A stretch of 64,000 nucleotides of DNA from Anaeramoeba flamelloides (taxonomy: Eukaryota > Metamonada > Anaeramoebidae), in the NCBI GenBank assembly GCA_027625915.1, contig JANTQA010000057.1, positions 8,680,001 through 8,744,000 of the forward strand. The letters run 5' to 3'. Below the pieces are notes generated by a model that was not told the DNA's origin, ran no database searches, and saw nothing but the letters and a program-made list of their open reading frames with translations. The translations under genes and the position numbers were made by a program. Within the stretch, counting starts at the first letter, position 1. Each line of letters starts with the position of its first letter. Of this stretch, positions 22,111 to 33,619 are shown piece by piece.

Positions 22111-24528
22111 CACTCCCTTAAATCAATAAAAAAAAAAGTTTATAGGTTTTTAATTTCAGTGGATAATTTCCACAATTTGATTTAAAAAAGGAATTAGATA
22201 ATATACCTTTTTCAAGTTTCTTCTGATTTTAAAATATTATTCCTCTTAGATATCAAAATTTTCTTCTCCTAAAAAAATGTGATTGTTTCTTTTTTTGATA
22301 TATCAAGATTTTTTGGAAATATGTATTGCTTCATTACACTTTGTAACAAATAGACACGAGAAAGTTTTTTACATTACATACATTTACCTTAGACAATTAT
22401 AAATTATATAATTCATCATATCAAATTTGAAATTTTATTTCTCTTTCTGAAATGATTTCTTCTCTTATGAAATTTTGTTCTTTGTTTTTTGTATATTTTG
22501 AAAGTAAAATTTAAATTTGGTTTTTTCTGATTACTTTAAGTTGGAAACAAATTATCAATAAAGAAAAGTGAAAAAATGAGTATTGATTCGTTAAACAATA
22601 AAATATATTTATGCTTTTTTCATTCTATTTGAAAATTTGTTGAGATTAAAAAAGTTATGAAAATGATTTTTTCAATCAAAAAGAAAAAATACCCTCAATT
22701 TTACCCTTTAAAAATTTTAGAAAAAATCGAGATCACAAAATTTAAAAAATATTTTATAAGGTCAAGAACATACTAACAAATAAATTAAATTAATATCAGG
22801 AACCAATAAATATATAATAATGATTTTGTATATAAACTCTTTTTCAGCCAAAGGTGCCCAATTTTATTTAAGAAATTAAACATGTTTTATGAGTTTAATT
22901 CTTTATTCTTCTCAAAATAAATTTCTAATTTTTAGATCAAAATCATTTTTTCTCATTTTGCAAATTTTTTTTTTTTTGTTGATTTTTACTTTTTTTTTTT
23001 TTTTTTTTCTTTTTTATTTTTTTCTTTTCAATTCATTGTTTATTTTTTTTTATTTTTTATCTTTTTGTTTTCTTGATTTTTGTTTTCTTTTTTTATAAAA
23101 AATAAATTTGAAAAAACAAAAAATGTTACAAACTCCAAATATACATACAGAAAAGTGAGATGTTGTATCTTCACAGAAAAATTCATATATTTATAAGCAA
23201 AAAATCTTATTGTCAACAATTTAAATTTCCCAAAGAAATTGAGAAATTTTGCACTCGACGTTCCAATGAAAGATCGCAAAAATTTTTTTAACAGTTTTTT
23301 TTTTTTTTGAAATTTGTCTAGTTTGTTCAGGTATTTCTTTGATGATTATCAACTCCAATCCGAAGTTTATTATATTCTTATTTCTAAACAATCTTCGGAT
23401 GGTTAATTCTTAAAAAAAAGTGAATTTTTCATTTTTGGGCTCAGCCCCTTAGAGTGAAATGGAGTTTATATAAATTCCTAATCAAAAATTGTGACTAACC
23501 TGAAATAATAAATTGAAAAAAAAAAAAAAAATATACCCTTTAGTATTCAAGAACAATTAATAACTAAATATGATTTGCAATTCACTTTTAAGTCATTCTA
23601 AATCTATAAAAGCCTGTAGTATTAAAAATTAAAAAAAAAATAAAACCAAAAACTAAAAAAAAGTGAATCACAATTTTTGAAATGAGCATTACCGATTTTT
23701 TATTACTGAACTTTCACTGAAAAAAAGTTGAATAACAAGATTTTTTATGAATAATTAAATTCCATTTTCAAATATATGACATAGTCTCACTTTTCTTAGT
23801 GATTATTGGTCTTTTTGAAGATCTCTTTTTTTTTTCCACATGATCTTTTTAAAAAAAACAATAAAAGAAAAAAAAAGATAAAGAAAAAGAAAAACAAAAG
23901 GAGAAAAGAAATAAGAAAGGAGAAAGAAAAGATGAAATAAAAAGAATTAAAGAAAAACAAAAACTAAAATTTTTCGAAATCAAAAAAAAGCAAAACGAAA
24001 AAAAAAGAAAAAAGATGGCAAAAGGAAAAAAAAAAAAAGAAAAAGAAAAACTAAAATTTGACCAATTTCGAAAAAATGATTCCGATCTAAAAATTGAAAA
24101 ATTCTTTTTGATAAGAATACGAATTAAACCATCAAAAAAACTCCCATTAACATTATAAAGTGAGCCAAAATTTTTGAAAAATGGTTTATAAATAATATTA
24201 TGGTGATTGAGTTGAATAAAGATATTTATAAATATATTTGCCCCAATTTTTCAGAAATTGATTAGAGTATAGCAACGCATTCTAACTAAAAATAACTTGA
24301 ATAATCCTCATAAAAATTTACTTAATATTCTAACTCTCTAAAATTAAAATTTTAAAAAAATTAAAATTTTAAAAAAATTAAAATTTTAAAAAAATTAAAT
24401 CTTATTTTATTTTGGAAAAATCTATCAAAATCTTAAATTAAATAATAGTTTTTTTGTAAATTTTTTGAAATTTTTTTCAATTCTTTGAATAAAAATAACA
24501 AAAAAAAAGTTTTATATTTTAATACAAA
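22111..24528. other. AT-rich intergenic region with a family E end and a purine tract
   Basis: At 22834 a single end like that of family E appears (AAACTCTTTTTCAGCCAAAG) without its partner. Positions 23848-24052 are nearly pure purine on the + strand (AAAGA words). Positions 24340-24400 hold three copies of a roughly 20-bp ATTAAAATTTTAAAAAA unit. The Phe-rich frame at 22889-23098 is poly-T by-product. No gene is seen. Confidence 0.5.
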
Positions 24529-26388
24529 TTAATTTGTGATTAATTTGTTATCATTAATTGAATAAGTGTATTTAAAAGGATTTTTAGCCATCTTGGTTAA
24601 GTATTTTTTTGGAATTTTTGACTTTTTTTTGTTGGAATTTTTTTTTTTTAATTTGTGACTGATAAATAAATTTTCAAAGAAATATTGATAAAAAGATTGA
24701 TTTTTATCAAAATCCCTATAAAATTCAGGAAATTCAATCGAACCTTGTCTATCCTTTTGAAAATTTTCAAAAACTGATAATTTATTCAATGGTTGGGTTT
24801 TGGTATTTATATAAATATTATCATTATTGTCAAAATTTATAATAGATTTATTTGTATCCCCCCCGTATTTGCTATTCTTCATGTTTCTGCAATTTGCTTT
24901 TGGTATTTCTTTACTATTCTTGTGCCCATTTTCATTTTTGGTTTTAAAATCAAAATCAAAATCATCTTGGTTTCCATGAAAATTAATTTCAATTTGTGAT
25001 CTTTGGGCAGTTTTTTTTCCACTTTCATTATTTTGATAATTCCCATTCAAACTCAAAATATTTGGATTTTTTTTGAAATTATAATTAAGATTCTGACTCT
25101 TCTCTATAATCTCTAATTCTATTTTTGTATTATTTTTGTCTTCAAAATATCTTGGTTTTTCTTTTTTTTTAATTATTAATTCATTTTCATTTTCATGTCT
25201 ACTTTGAGGATTCAATTTAGTTTTTGGCTGTTTTAAAGTTTCAATAACAATTTGTTTCTTTTTCAATTCAAGTTCTGGGCTATTATTTTTGCAATATTCT
25301 GTTTTTTTTTTAAATTCATCTTGATTTATTGATTTGGTAACAAATAAGAGTTTGTTTCGTTTCTTGAAAGTATTTGGACCATAATTCAGCAATTTCACTT
25401 TTTGAGGCGAATTTACTTTCTTTTTTGCCAAGTGGCTTTTGACTTTGTCTTGTGGAATAGTTTTTATGACTTGATTTTTTTTTGGATCATTAAAAAATAT
25501 TTCATTTTTGAGGTTTGTTTGTGTTTTTTTTTTGAAATAATTTTTTTTTGTTGGTTTTGGTCTTTTAAATTTTAATTGTGGCTTGTGTCTATTCAAAAGG
25601 GTATAACTACCTCTGTTATTCGTCCTTTGTATATGTTTATTATTATGAGCATTATTATTGCTTAAAATCATTTGTTCAAAGAGATCTTTTTGAATCAATT
25701 TCTTTGAATTTGTCATTGTTTTGGCATTGAACCTTAATCTTTTTGAAACACTTTTGTTTTGGAGGAAAGCTCTTTTTCTTGTTAATGAATTCAGAAGAAT
25801 TTTTTGTTTGTGTTTTGAGACAGGATATGTTGGGCACATAGCCATCATTTTCAGCAGCTTATCTCGGCTTAAGTGATTTGGTAAAGGATAGACTTTTTGT
25901 GAATGACTAAAGAAGCCTTTTTCTGTGGACAGCAGCTTATTTTGTTGCAAGGCTCTATAATTTGGCTGTGAATGGCTTGTAAAATTGCCGCAATTATTCT
26001 TTGGTTTTGTGCTATTGAGATTTCGTGAAGAAGATTTGAATTTATTCTTCCTTCGTTTCATAGATCGTACAACTTTCACAGATCTTTTTGGTGTGTCTTT
26101 TGTTTTGTGCTTGGTTTCAATCGTTACATTTTTTGTTGGTGAATTCAAAATAATACAAGACTTTATTCGTTTTGCCCTCAAGTTAAAAGACATTTCCCGA
26201 ATGGGCTTTATTTCATTTTTTTCCTCTTCTATTGATCCCTTTTCAAACCCTTGCTTGAGCTTGGTAAAGAGTGGTGAAGCATTGCTTAATACACTGTCCA
26301 ATTTTCGTTCATTTTGCTTAGAAACTTTATACTTTAAAATATTTTGAACTGCAATTTGTTGGTTGGTAGGTCTTTGTTTTTTGAACAT
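24529..26388 (-). CDS. Orphan basic Lys/Asn-rich protein, unknown function
   Basis: An uninterrupted 619-residue frame opens with ATG and has no recognised domain. It is strongly basic and rich in Lys, Asn, Ser and Thr, with few hydrophobic runs, no signal peptide and no membrane segment. Several clusters such as RSMKRRKNKFK (about 108-118), KFKRPKPTKKN and KKKSNKKKSK could serve as nuclear import or nucleic-acid-binding patches. The N-terminal 250 residues use more G/C-rich codons and look more constrained (LRAKRIKSCIILNSPTKNV); the C-terminal half is AT-rich low-complexity sequence. A frame this long in such AT-rich DNA is very unlikely by chance. I cannot assign a function; a chromatin or RNA-associated disordered protein is only a guess. 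It has no close neighbour. Confidence 0.75.
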   Translation of the reverse strand: MFKKQRPTNQQIAVQNILKYKVSKQNERKLDSVLSNASPLFTKLKQGFEKGSIEEEKNEIKPIREMSFNLRAKRIKSCIILNSPTKNVTIETKHKTKDTPKRSVKVVRSMKRRKNKFKSSSRNLNSTKPKNNCGNFTSHSQPNYRALQQNKLLSTEKGFFSHSQKVYPLPNHLSRDKLLKMMAMCPTYPVSKHKQKILLNSLTRKRAFLQNKSVSKRLRFNAKTMTNSKKLIQKDLFEQMILSNNNAHNNKHIQRTNNRGSYTLLNRHKPQLKFKRPKPTKKNYFKKKTQTNLKNEIFFNDPKKNQVIKTIPQDKVKSHLAKKKVNSPQKVKLLNYGPNTFKKRNKLLFVTKSINQDEFKKKTEYCKNNSPELELKKKQIVIETLKQPKTKLNPQSRHENENELIIKKKEKPRYFEDKNNTKIELEIIEKSQNLNYNFKKNPNILSLNGNYQNNESGKKTAQRSQIEINFHGNQDDFDFDFKTKNENGHKNSKEIPKANCRNMKNSKYGGDTNKSIINFDNNDNIYINTKTQPLNKLSVFENFQKDRQGSIEFPEFYRDFDKNQSFYQYFFENLFISHKLKKKNSNKKKSKIPKKYLTKMAKNPFKYTYSINDNKLITN

Positions 26389-27195
26389 CGTAAATGTATA
26401 TTCAGTTTTTGAGATCAGAAAAATAAAAAAAAAAAAAAGAAGTAGAACAAAAAAAGATTTGTTGAAAAAAATTGAAATTAAAAAAAAATGAAAATAAAGA
26501 TTTTGAATTTTTTAAATATGATTTTCACAATTATTCCTAAAATTTGTGGAATCTTTGAATTAAGAATAAAGAATGAATATTTTTAGCATTTTATTACTTT
26601 ATTCGATTTTTGAAAAGAATTTGATCCTAAATAATTATTCTCATAAAATGAAAAAAATGAAAAGGGTTTTGTGTAAAAAAAAAATTGAAAAAGGTTATTT
26701 ATATAACTATGTCAAACTCTTTATGTTTTTAGAATTTTCTGTTTAATGTTTGAACTCATTTCCTCATGAATTGAAAATATACTTGAGTGGTCGAAACGGA
26801 ACTTGATTTTTCTAACTTATCTTTTTTGAGAATAAACTGCAGGTTTTTAAACTATTCTTGTTAATTTCATTTTATGGATGAGGTATCAAAGAAAATCCTA
26901 AAAAATAAGAGAGATAACAAAACAAAATCATATTAAACAGGAATTTCGGAAAAGATTATCAATATCTCTTTCAAAAAAATGAATTACCAGAAGAGAAGAA
27001 TTAAATATAATATTTGAACCTCAAAAATTAATTAAAAAAAAAATTTTTTTATAGTTATAATCGAAATAAGAAAATGTTTTGAAACAAACAATAACATTTT
27101 TGTACACTTTGATCTTGATAAGTGTCTCAATAATGAAAATATTAAAATATTTCGAAAAAATTATGAATAAAAAAAGAAGGGTTAGAAACTTATTA
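26389..27195. other. Upstream region of the orphan gene, no gene seen
   Basis: AT-rich sequence. On the minus strand, A-rich leader sequence precedes the ATG. No clear TATA element can be chosen among the many AT words. Confidence 0.4.
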
Positions 27196-27843
27196 AGGTT
27201 TACAATACCTGAAATTTGAAAAAAAGATTATCTTATATTGGGTATGACTATGAGTAAATTTGGTTCTTAATTGATCGATCTTGGGCTTGGTATGAGTTTT
27301 ATAGGAGTCTTTTCAAAAATTTATTTTTGGTAATTTATTGATAATTTGTTCTTGTAATCCGAATTGAAGAGTTTAAGACTTATAGACTGGTAGATGTTTA
27401 ATCAAAATTTTTGATGTTTTTTTTGGGTTTTTACGAATGAATTATTTATCTCCCTTTCTTCTTAAATAACTAAAAAAGAATATTTAACACTCCCAAATAA
27501 AGCCATAGCTAAATACAAATTATGATTAATAACCCAAAAAACGAATTTTTTTTTTTACAAAACTTACCTTTAGACTTGTTAGTATTAGATTCTTCAATTT
27601 GTATTTTGGAAAAAAAAAACTAAATTTCTTCTTAACCACCTACCAATCTATTGATCTTAAACTTCTAAATTTGGATTTCGATAGGAAAAAAAAATATATA
27701 AATTGTCAAAAATTACCATTTTACACCACTATTAAAACCCATACCAAGTCCAAGATCGATCAGAAAAGAACCAAAATTACTAATAGAAACACCCAATATA
27801 AGATAATCTTTTTTCAAATTTCAGCCATTACAAAATGTAAAGA
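27196..27843. mobile_element. Family B fold-back element, copy 2
   Basis: The left end AGGTTTACAATACCTGAAA is preceded by TA. The right arm keeps the inner words (CCAAGATCGATCAG, then AAGATAATCTTTTTTCAAAT), but its last 20 bases have drifted. It is about 650 bp and pairs over most of its length. The small frame at 27599-27862 is arm sequence. Confidence 0.75.
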
Positions 27844-27950
27844 TACTTACTATCACATTTAAGTTTGGATTTGTTCGTCTTTTTTTACTCGGGTATATTT
27901 AACATCCTATAAAAGCTGTTTATATTTTGAGTGCTGATTGGTTTTTAATA

Positions 27951-28149
27951 CAGTCAGTTTCACTTTTAAGGCACAAACTTTCAACGAAATTTAAGGCACA
28001 AAAAAAATCTCAAATTAAGGCACAAAATTTTGGATTCTACTAAAATAATTTGTAAAAATTAAAAATTCCAAATTTTGTGCCTTAATTTGGGATTTTTATT
28101 GTGCCTTAAATTTTGATGAAAGTTTGTGCCTTAAATTTGAAACTGACTG
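27951..28149. mobile_element. Family A fold-back element, copy 2
   Basis: Ends are CAGTCAGTTTCACTTTTA and its complement, flanked by TA on both sides, 199 bp. The three-fold AAGGCACAAA iterons are present in each arm. Confidence 0.9.
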
Positions 28150-28309
28150 TAATGGAATTCGAATATCATAAATTGATAAAAAACTATTAATAATTTATAA
28201 TATTAAAATATACAAGAATTTGAATTGAATCCAAATGTTGTTAAAACACTAAAATCAAACAATTTAAATAAATTAAATATTTACGAATTAGTAATAAAAT
28301 TACAAACTA

Positions 28310-28506
28310 CAGTCAGTTCCACTTTTAAGGCACAAACTTTCAACGAAATTTAAGGCACGTAAAAATCTCAAATTAAGGCACAAAATTTGGAATTTTTAAT
28401 TTTTACAATTTATTTTATTAGAATCTGAATTTTATGCCTTAATTTAAAAATTTTATTGTGCCTTAAATTTCGTTGAAAGTTTGTGCCTTAAAAGTAGAAC
28501 TGACTG
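28310..28506. mobile_element. Family A fold-back element, copy 3
   Basis: A 197-bp palindrome with ends CAGTCAGTTCCACTTTTA and matching complement, flanked by TA. It lies 160 bp from copy 2. Both ends read GGAAC/GTTCC where copies 1 and 2 have GAAAC, so the two arms change together. Confidence 0.9.
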
Positions 28507-28603
28507 TATTAAAGGAAAAAATTTCATAAAAATTAAATATAGTTATAAAAAAATAATACTTAATTTTAGGTAAGAAAAACTCGCCAATGGGTAAAAATTT
28601 CAA

Positions 28604-29010
28604 ATATTTAAATTGGCATGTATTATACAAGAGTTAATATGAATGTTGTCAAAAATAGAGTATTTGCAATTTTAGAGATAAATAAAGAGCCCAATTCTTT
28701 TATCCAAAATTTGGTAATAGTAAATATAATATCTGATTATGTTAAAAGACAAATAATAATTTTAATCAAAAAATCGTTTGGTAAATATCAATCTTTCAAA
28801 TAAAAAAAAAAAAAAATATTTTTCAAACAAAGTATTGGTATTTGCCAAATGCCTTTATATGGAAAATACTTTGAGCTCCAAAATAAAAACGGGTGTTATT
28901 TTTAACTATTAGGGAAATTTGGATAAATTCATTGAACTCTTTATTTATCTCAAAAATTCTAAAAAATCTATTTTTAACAACATTCATATTAACTCTTGTG
29001 TAGCCAATGA
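28604..29010. mobile_element. Family H palindrome, about 400 bp
   Basis: The left arm ATTGGCATGTATTATACAAG and onward pairs with the right arm ending CTCTTGTGTAGCCAAT. Pairing continues inward through CTCTTTATTTATCTC and TTTGGTAAATATCAATC to a centre near 28805. The open frame at 28618-28803 is one arm, not a gene. The right end abuts LINE-derived sequence. Confidence 0.65.
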
Positions 29011-29400
29011 TTTTATTATCTAGTAATTTTTAATCTAGATCAACAAGATTTTAACTCCATGAATGTTTGGTTAAATTAAAAGTAACAAAATTTTTAAAAA
29101 TAAATCCACATTCTTCTACGATATTTTCTAAAATTAAAGCAAAAATAGACCAAGTAAGAATTTTGATATATAAATCAAGTGTTAAACTCAAAAATAAATT
29201 TGAAATTATTAGTTTGAACACATTTCAGAAAAAGATACAATTTTCTAAAAAAAAAAAATAGATGAAAATATGAATTGGGAAAAAGAAATTTTAAAATGTA
29301 AATCTAAAATATTTTTAGATAAAACGTTATAATAAATATTACTAGATAGAAAGGTCAAGATTATTTAAAAAGTATTCTTTTTAATAAAAATATCATAAAA
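29004..29400 (+). mobile_element. LINE remnant
   Basis: The + strand frame at 29067 reads FLKINPHSSTIFSKIKAKID. It aligns with the same position in the LINE copies at 33620-34945 (FLQINIHSPRLIYKTEAKN) and 8880-9720 (KTHISKGFIDKNEAKIDLV). It is the post-RT region only, broken and truncated. A related stretch lies at 30310-30475. Confidence 0.45.
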
Positions 29401-29404
29401 ATTT

Positions 29405-29625
29405 GTGCTCAAGTGTTATAGAGTACTATAGAGCACCATAGAGTACCTAAGTTTTTTTTATTATGAGAAATAAAAAGAAAATTTCAAATATTTTCTTTTA
29501 ATTTGTAAAAATTTAAAAAAACCTCACGACAGTTTTTGTAAATTCAAAAGAATTGAGTAAAATCAAATATTTTATTATATTTTATTCTTTTGAATACTAG
29601 AAAATATAAGGGCGGTTTTTTTGAT
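29405..29625. repeat. Family G double-hairpin repeat, copy 4
   Basis: GAGTACCTAAGTTTTTTTT is followed by AGAAATAAAAAGAAAATTT pairing with TTTTCTTTTAATTTG. Then TAAATTCAAAAGAATTGAG pairs with TTATTCTTTTGAATACTAG. It sits directly after LINE-derived sequence, as does the copy near 46250. Confidence 0.5.
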
Positions 29626-29659
29626 GTTTTTTTGTTTCATCTGTTTAAATATATTGATC

Positions 29660-30060
29660 TTTCAAATAGACCGAAAACTCAAGAACACCACATAATTTTA
29701 TTTATTTAAGAAATAAAAAGAAAATTTTCGAAATTTATATTTTTATTTCTAATATTAAATAAAAAACCTACAGTCAGTTTCACTTTTAAGGCACAAACTT
29801 TCAAGGAAATTTAAGGTACAAAAAAATCTCAAATTAAGGCACAAAATTTGGACTTTTTTTTTTTACAATTTATTTTTACTAGAATTTGAATTTTGTTCTT
29901 TAATTTGATATTTTTAGTGTGCCTTAAATTTCGTTGAAAGTTTGTGTCTTAAAATTGAAACTGACTGTAATCACAATTTTCCAGAATTCAAAAGAATACC
30001 GGAAAATAAAAGATTTTCCTTAATTATTTAAAAGTCTTGAAAACATAATTATCTTGTTAT
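29660..30060. repeat. Family G repeat split by a family A element
   Basis: The first hairpin lies at about 29700-29760 and the second at about 29975-30050. Together they restore one family G unit once the element at 29772-29967 is left out. This gives the order of events: G first, A later. Confidence 0.6.
29772..29967. mobile_element. Family A fold-back element, copy 4, nested
   Basis: A 196-bp palindrome with CAGTCAGTTTCACTTTTA ends and flanking TA, inserted in a family G repeat. It has more arm mismatches than copies 2 and 3. Confidence 0.85.
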
Positions 30061-30309
30061 GAAATTAATTCCAACCTTCAAAATTAAATAAAAATTAAAA
30101 TATTCAAGAATTTGAATTGATTACAAATATTGAAAAAACATTAAAATCAAACAATTTATCTTAATAGATTATTTATAAATTTGTTTAGAAAAATAAAAAA
30201 CATTTACAAAAAAAGTTTGAAAATGTAAAAGATCATTTAAAAGACATAAAAATAATTTTATCCTTCAAAAATAGGCTAATAGAATGAAATTTCAAATGTT
30301 GAAATCGAC

Positions 30310-30475
30310 ACCTATTAGCCAATTATTTTATGACTGAATAATTTTTAAATCTAGCTCAAAAACATTTTAACTCAATTAATGGTTGGATAATTCAAAACTA
30401 TTAAAAAATTTTAAAAATTTAATCTACACTCTCCAAGTATAATTTATAAAACTAAAGCCAACATTGATATTAAGG
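30310..30475 (+). mobile_element. LINE-related remnant
   Basis: It is similar in DNA to 29000-29150 (GCCAATTATTTTATGACT, then TTTTAACTCAATTAATGG against TTTTAACTCCATGAATG). It therefore derives from the same LINE region but has no open frame. Confidence 0.4.
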
Positions 30476-31675
30476 GGATAGTATATTTTCTAAATAAAAT
30501 GAAATCTTGTTTATATCTCCTGTAGATATTGCTCATGGTAATCTGTGTTTTGACTTCAGAACTGGATGAGTTAACACCTTTTAAACAATTTATTAATTTG
30601 AATCTATTTTTTGAATCAAAAATTCACCAGTTTCCAATATAAAAATAAATCAAGTATCCTGATATTTTTATTAAAAATTAAGTTAATTCTTCAAAATCAA
30701 AAGAGATAATATTTTACGATTTAGAGTTTTAAATTCTTGATTTTGAGAGAAATTTTTATTGTTGTTTATTATTTTTATCAATTAATATTTCCATCCTAAT
30801 ATTAACATATAAATTTAATAGAGGTCTAGGCGATTTAACAAATAAAATTTTGATAGCAGGGTATAATATTTTCTCTATCAAATTTGGATCTATTTAGCAA
30901 AAAATTGTTTCTTATTCTTTATAGTTAGAAAAAGTTTTTTTCTGATTTTCACATTTTTACAAAAAGAATTTTCTATTTTGAAAAGTTTTTTTAAACTATT
31001 GTGTGATCCCTTTTCAAAAGTAACATGATAACAATTTAAATTATTTTTGGAATAAAAAAATGATATTGAATTTTGAGTATTAAAATTAATAAAGTACCAA
31101 ATATCTTCAAGAAAAATATATTTTTGAAAAATATAATTTTATCTTAAAACATAAACAACATTTCTTATTAAAATTTATAAATTACTCTAAAACTTTAATT
31201 TTTATAACTATCCTTCTTAAAAAATATAATTATTTTCTAATTCATTGAATATATATATTTTTTTTTGGTTAACCAACATAATAATTTCAAAAAAAAAAAA
31301 AAAAATTCTTTATAGTTGATATTCCTGACTAAAAAAGACTTTTCATTGTATGGAAAAGATGGAAATAGTAATAAAAAGGGTAAAAAAATTTTCTATTATA
31401 AGTAATAAAATAAATTTAAATGCTATATTTTTAGAAAAAATTGTAAAAAAAAAATTGATCTAACAAAAAAAAGTTTCCTTTCTGTTCCTTTGATGACGAG
31501 AATTTTTTAAAACTTGAAGTATACCAAATTTGTCTGTAGAGAATATCACAAATAACTTATTTTTATAAATTGATCTTTTTTCATGCTTATTTGATTTCTT
31601 AAAATTATTTTTCATTCAACATTTGTAAAAATATTTAAAGACAAAGATTATTGAAAAATAGTTTAGACAATCTTA
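30476..31675. other. AT-rich intergenic region, no gene seen
   Basis: No open frame of plausible composition and no RNA gene is visible. Confidence 0.45.
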
Positions 31676-32125
31676 AGGTGTACAATCCATGTATTAAAAA
31701 AATAAAAAATATCTTGTTATAAGTAGAATTTCATGTTATTTCTAATCTTAGATGATTTTTCTTCAACTTGTATTAATTTTTAATAGTAGTTTATTAATGG
31801 TTTAAAAATGAATTTAATTTTAATTTTTTTCCTCAATTTAAATTGAATACTTAAAGGAATATAAATTTGCAGGTAATAAAAGCATTTTGATTTTAGATTT
31901 TTCAATTGATATTTTCATTCACTTTACTCAATTATCAGATTCAAAAAAATAATATTTTTTAAAAGCTCCAAATTAAAAAAAACCTAAATAAAAACAATTT
32001 GATTAGTTCCTGCCAATTTATTAGCCTTAGATTCTACTAATCGACTTTCGGAAAAAAAATTTATTAAATTCATTTTTAAACCAATATTAAAAAAAATAAT
32101 GTAAATTTCATAATAAATTGCCCAA
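31676..32125. mobile_element. Family B element, decayed copy 5
   Basis: It starts AGGTGTACAATCC after TTA. Internal words near 32020-32090 (GCCTTAGATTCTACTAATCG, then CCAATATTAAAAAAAATAA) match the right arm of copy 1. The right end is lost next to the family E pair at 32137. Confidence 0.5.
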
Positions 32126-32136
32126 TTATATATATA

Positions 32137-33595
32137 AACTCTGTTTCAATAAAAGGGGACAAATATTTTTTTCAAATATCAATTCTTTTATATAATTGCC
32201 CTTAGAAGAACAAATAATAAATAAGTAGAATAATACACCACACAGAATTGTTAATATATATCTGTAGGAAAACTAATTAATCAATAAATTTTCTTCAAAA
32301 TTTCAAAAATCAAATTCTGAACCCCATTGAGAAAAACAACAATTCTCGAAATGAACCTCTACTGTAATTTGAATAATAAATTGAAAACAATTTTCACTTC
32401 ATTTTCCATACTTTTATTTTACAAATCAAGTCCCCAAACGAAGTTTGTTGGTATTTGTTGTCTCTATTTGAAAAAGGAAATGAAAATGAAGTGAAAAATT
32501 TTTCACATTTATTAAGCAAATATCATGATCAAAGATCGAATAGAATTGCAATAGAAATCAATATGATTTCTCAACAATCATTTCCATGGTTTCAATAACC
32601 TTAGAATAACACATTTTTACCAAGTGACTATTGATCTTGTAATAAAAAAAATTTTTTTGCAAATGAGTTAGGTGAAAAAAAAAAATGAAAAAATGTGAAA
32701 AAATGTACAAAAAATGATTTCATTTTGAAAATTTCCAAAATAAAATTTTTTTCTTCTAATATCTATACAAAACCTTTAAACACCTGTATTTTACCCATTA
32801 CAACTCGGCCTCTTTGACTGAAAAATTTTTTATATATAAATATTTTACTTTTTTTTATTTTGTTATTTGAGGAAAAACCTATATTTCTAGTAAACTATTT
32901 TTCAGTCAAAGGGGCCCAGTTGTAATTGTTATAATACATGTGTTTAAAGGGTTTGCATAGATATTAGAAGAAAAATTTTATTTTGGAGATTTTCAAAATT
33001 GAAATCATTTTTTCACATTTTTACACATTTTTGTTTTTTTTTTCCATTTTTTTTTTAAAACCTAATTCACTTACAAAAAATTTTTTTATTGCAAGATCAA
33101 TAGTCACCTTGTAAAAATGTATTATTATAAGGTTATTGAAACCTTGTAAATGATTGTTGAGAAATCATATTGATTTCTATTGCAATTCTATTCGATCTTT
33201 GATCATGATATTTGCTTAATAAATGTGAAAAATTTATACTGAATCTTCATTTCCTTTTTCAAATAGAGACCACAAATACCAACAAACTTCGTTTGGGGGC
33301 TTGATTTCTAAAAGAAAAGTATGGAAAATGAAGTGAAAATTGTTTCTTATTTAGTATTCAAATACCAGTAGAAGTTCATTTCGAACATTGTTGTTTTTCT
33401 CAATAGGGACCTAAGAATTTGAGTTTTTCAATTTTGAAGAAAATTTATTAATTAATTAGTTTTCTTTCAAACATATATCAACAATTCTTTGATGTGTATT
33501 ATTTTGATTATTTCTTATTTGTTCTTCAAAGGGCAATTATATAAAATAATTGATATTTGAAAAAAACGTTGGGCCCCTTTGACTGAAACAGAGTT
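32137..33595. mobile_element. Family E: two roughly 700-bp elements head to head, 1.46-kb palindrome
   Basis: The whole interval is a long palindrome centred near 32866. Outer ends read AACTCTGTTTCA and its complement, within TATATATA on both sides. Each half also carries the internal end word TTTCAGTCAAAGGGGCCC near the centre (for example 32901-32918) and at the outside (33570-33587). Each half therefore looks like a complete element with its own inverted ends. The arms agree closely over about 650 bp (GATCAAAGATCGAATAGAAT against ATTCTATTCGATCTTTGATC). There is no coding content. Confidence 0.85.
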
Positions 33596-33619
33596 TATAT
33601 ATAACTGAATATTAAAATA

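Noticed and set aside
22889-23279. Phe-rich and Asn/Lys-rich frames
   Set aside because: Poly-T derived composition; no support as genes.
25985-26347. 120-codon Phe-rich frame opposite the orphan gene
   Set aside because: Antisense shadow of Lys-rich coding sequence.
27951-28506. Spaced repeats of AAGGCACAAA considered as a CRISPR-like array
   Set aside because: Only three words per arm in a palindrome with TA flanks, in a eukaryotic setting; this is a transposon end structure.
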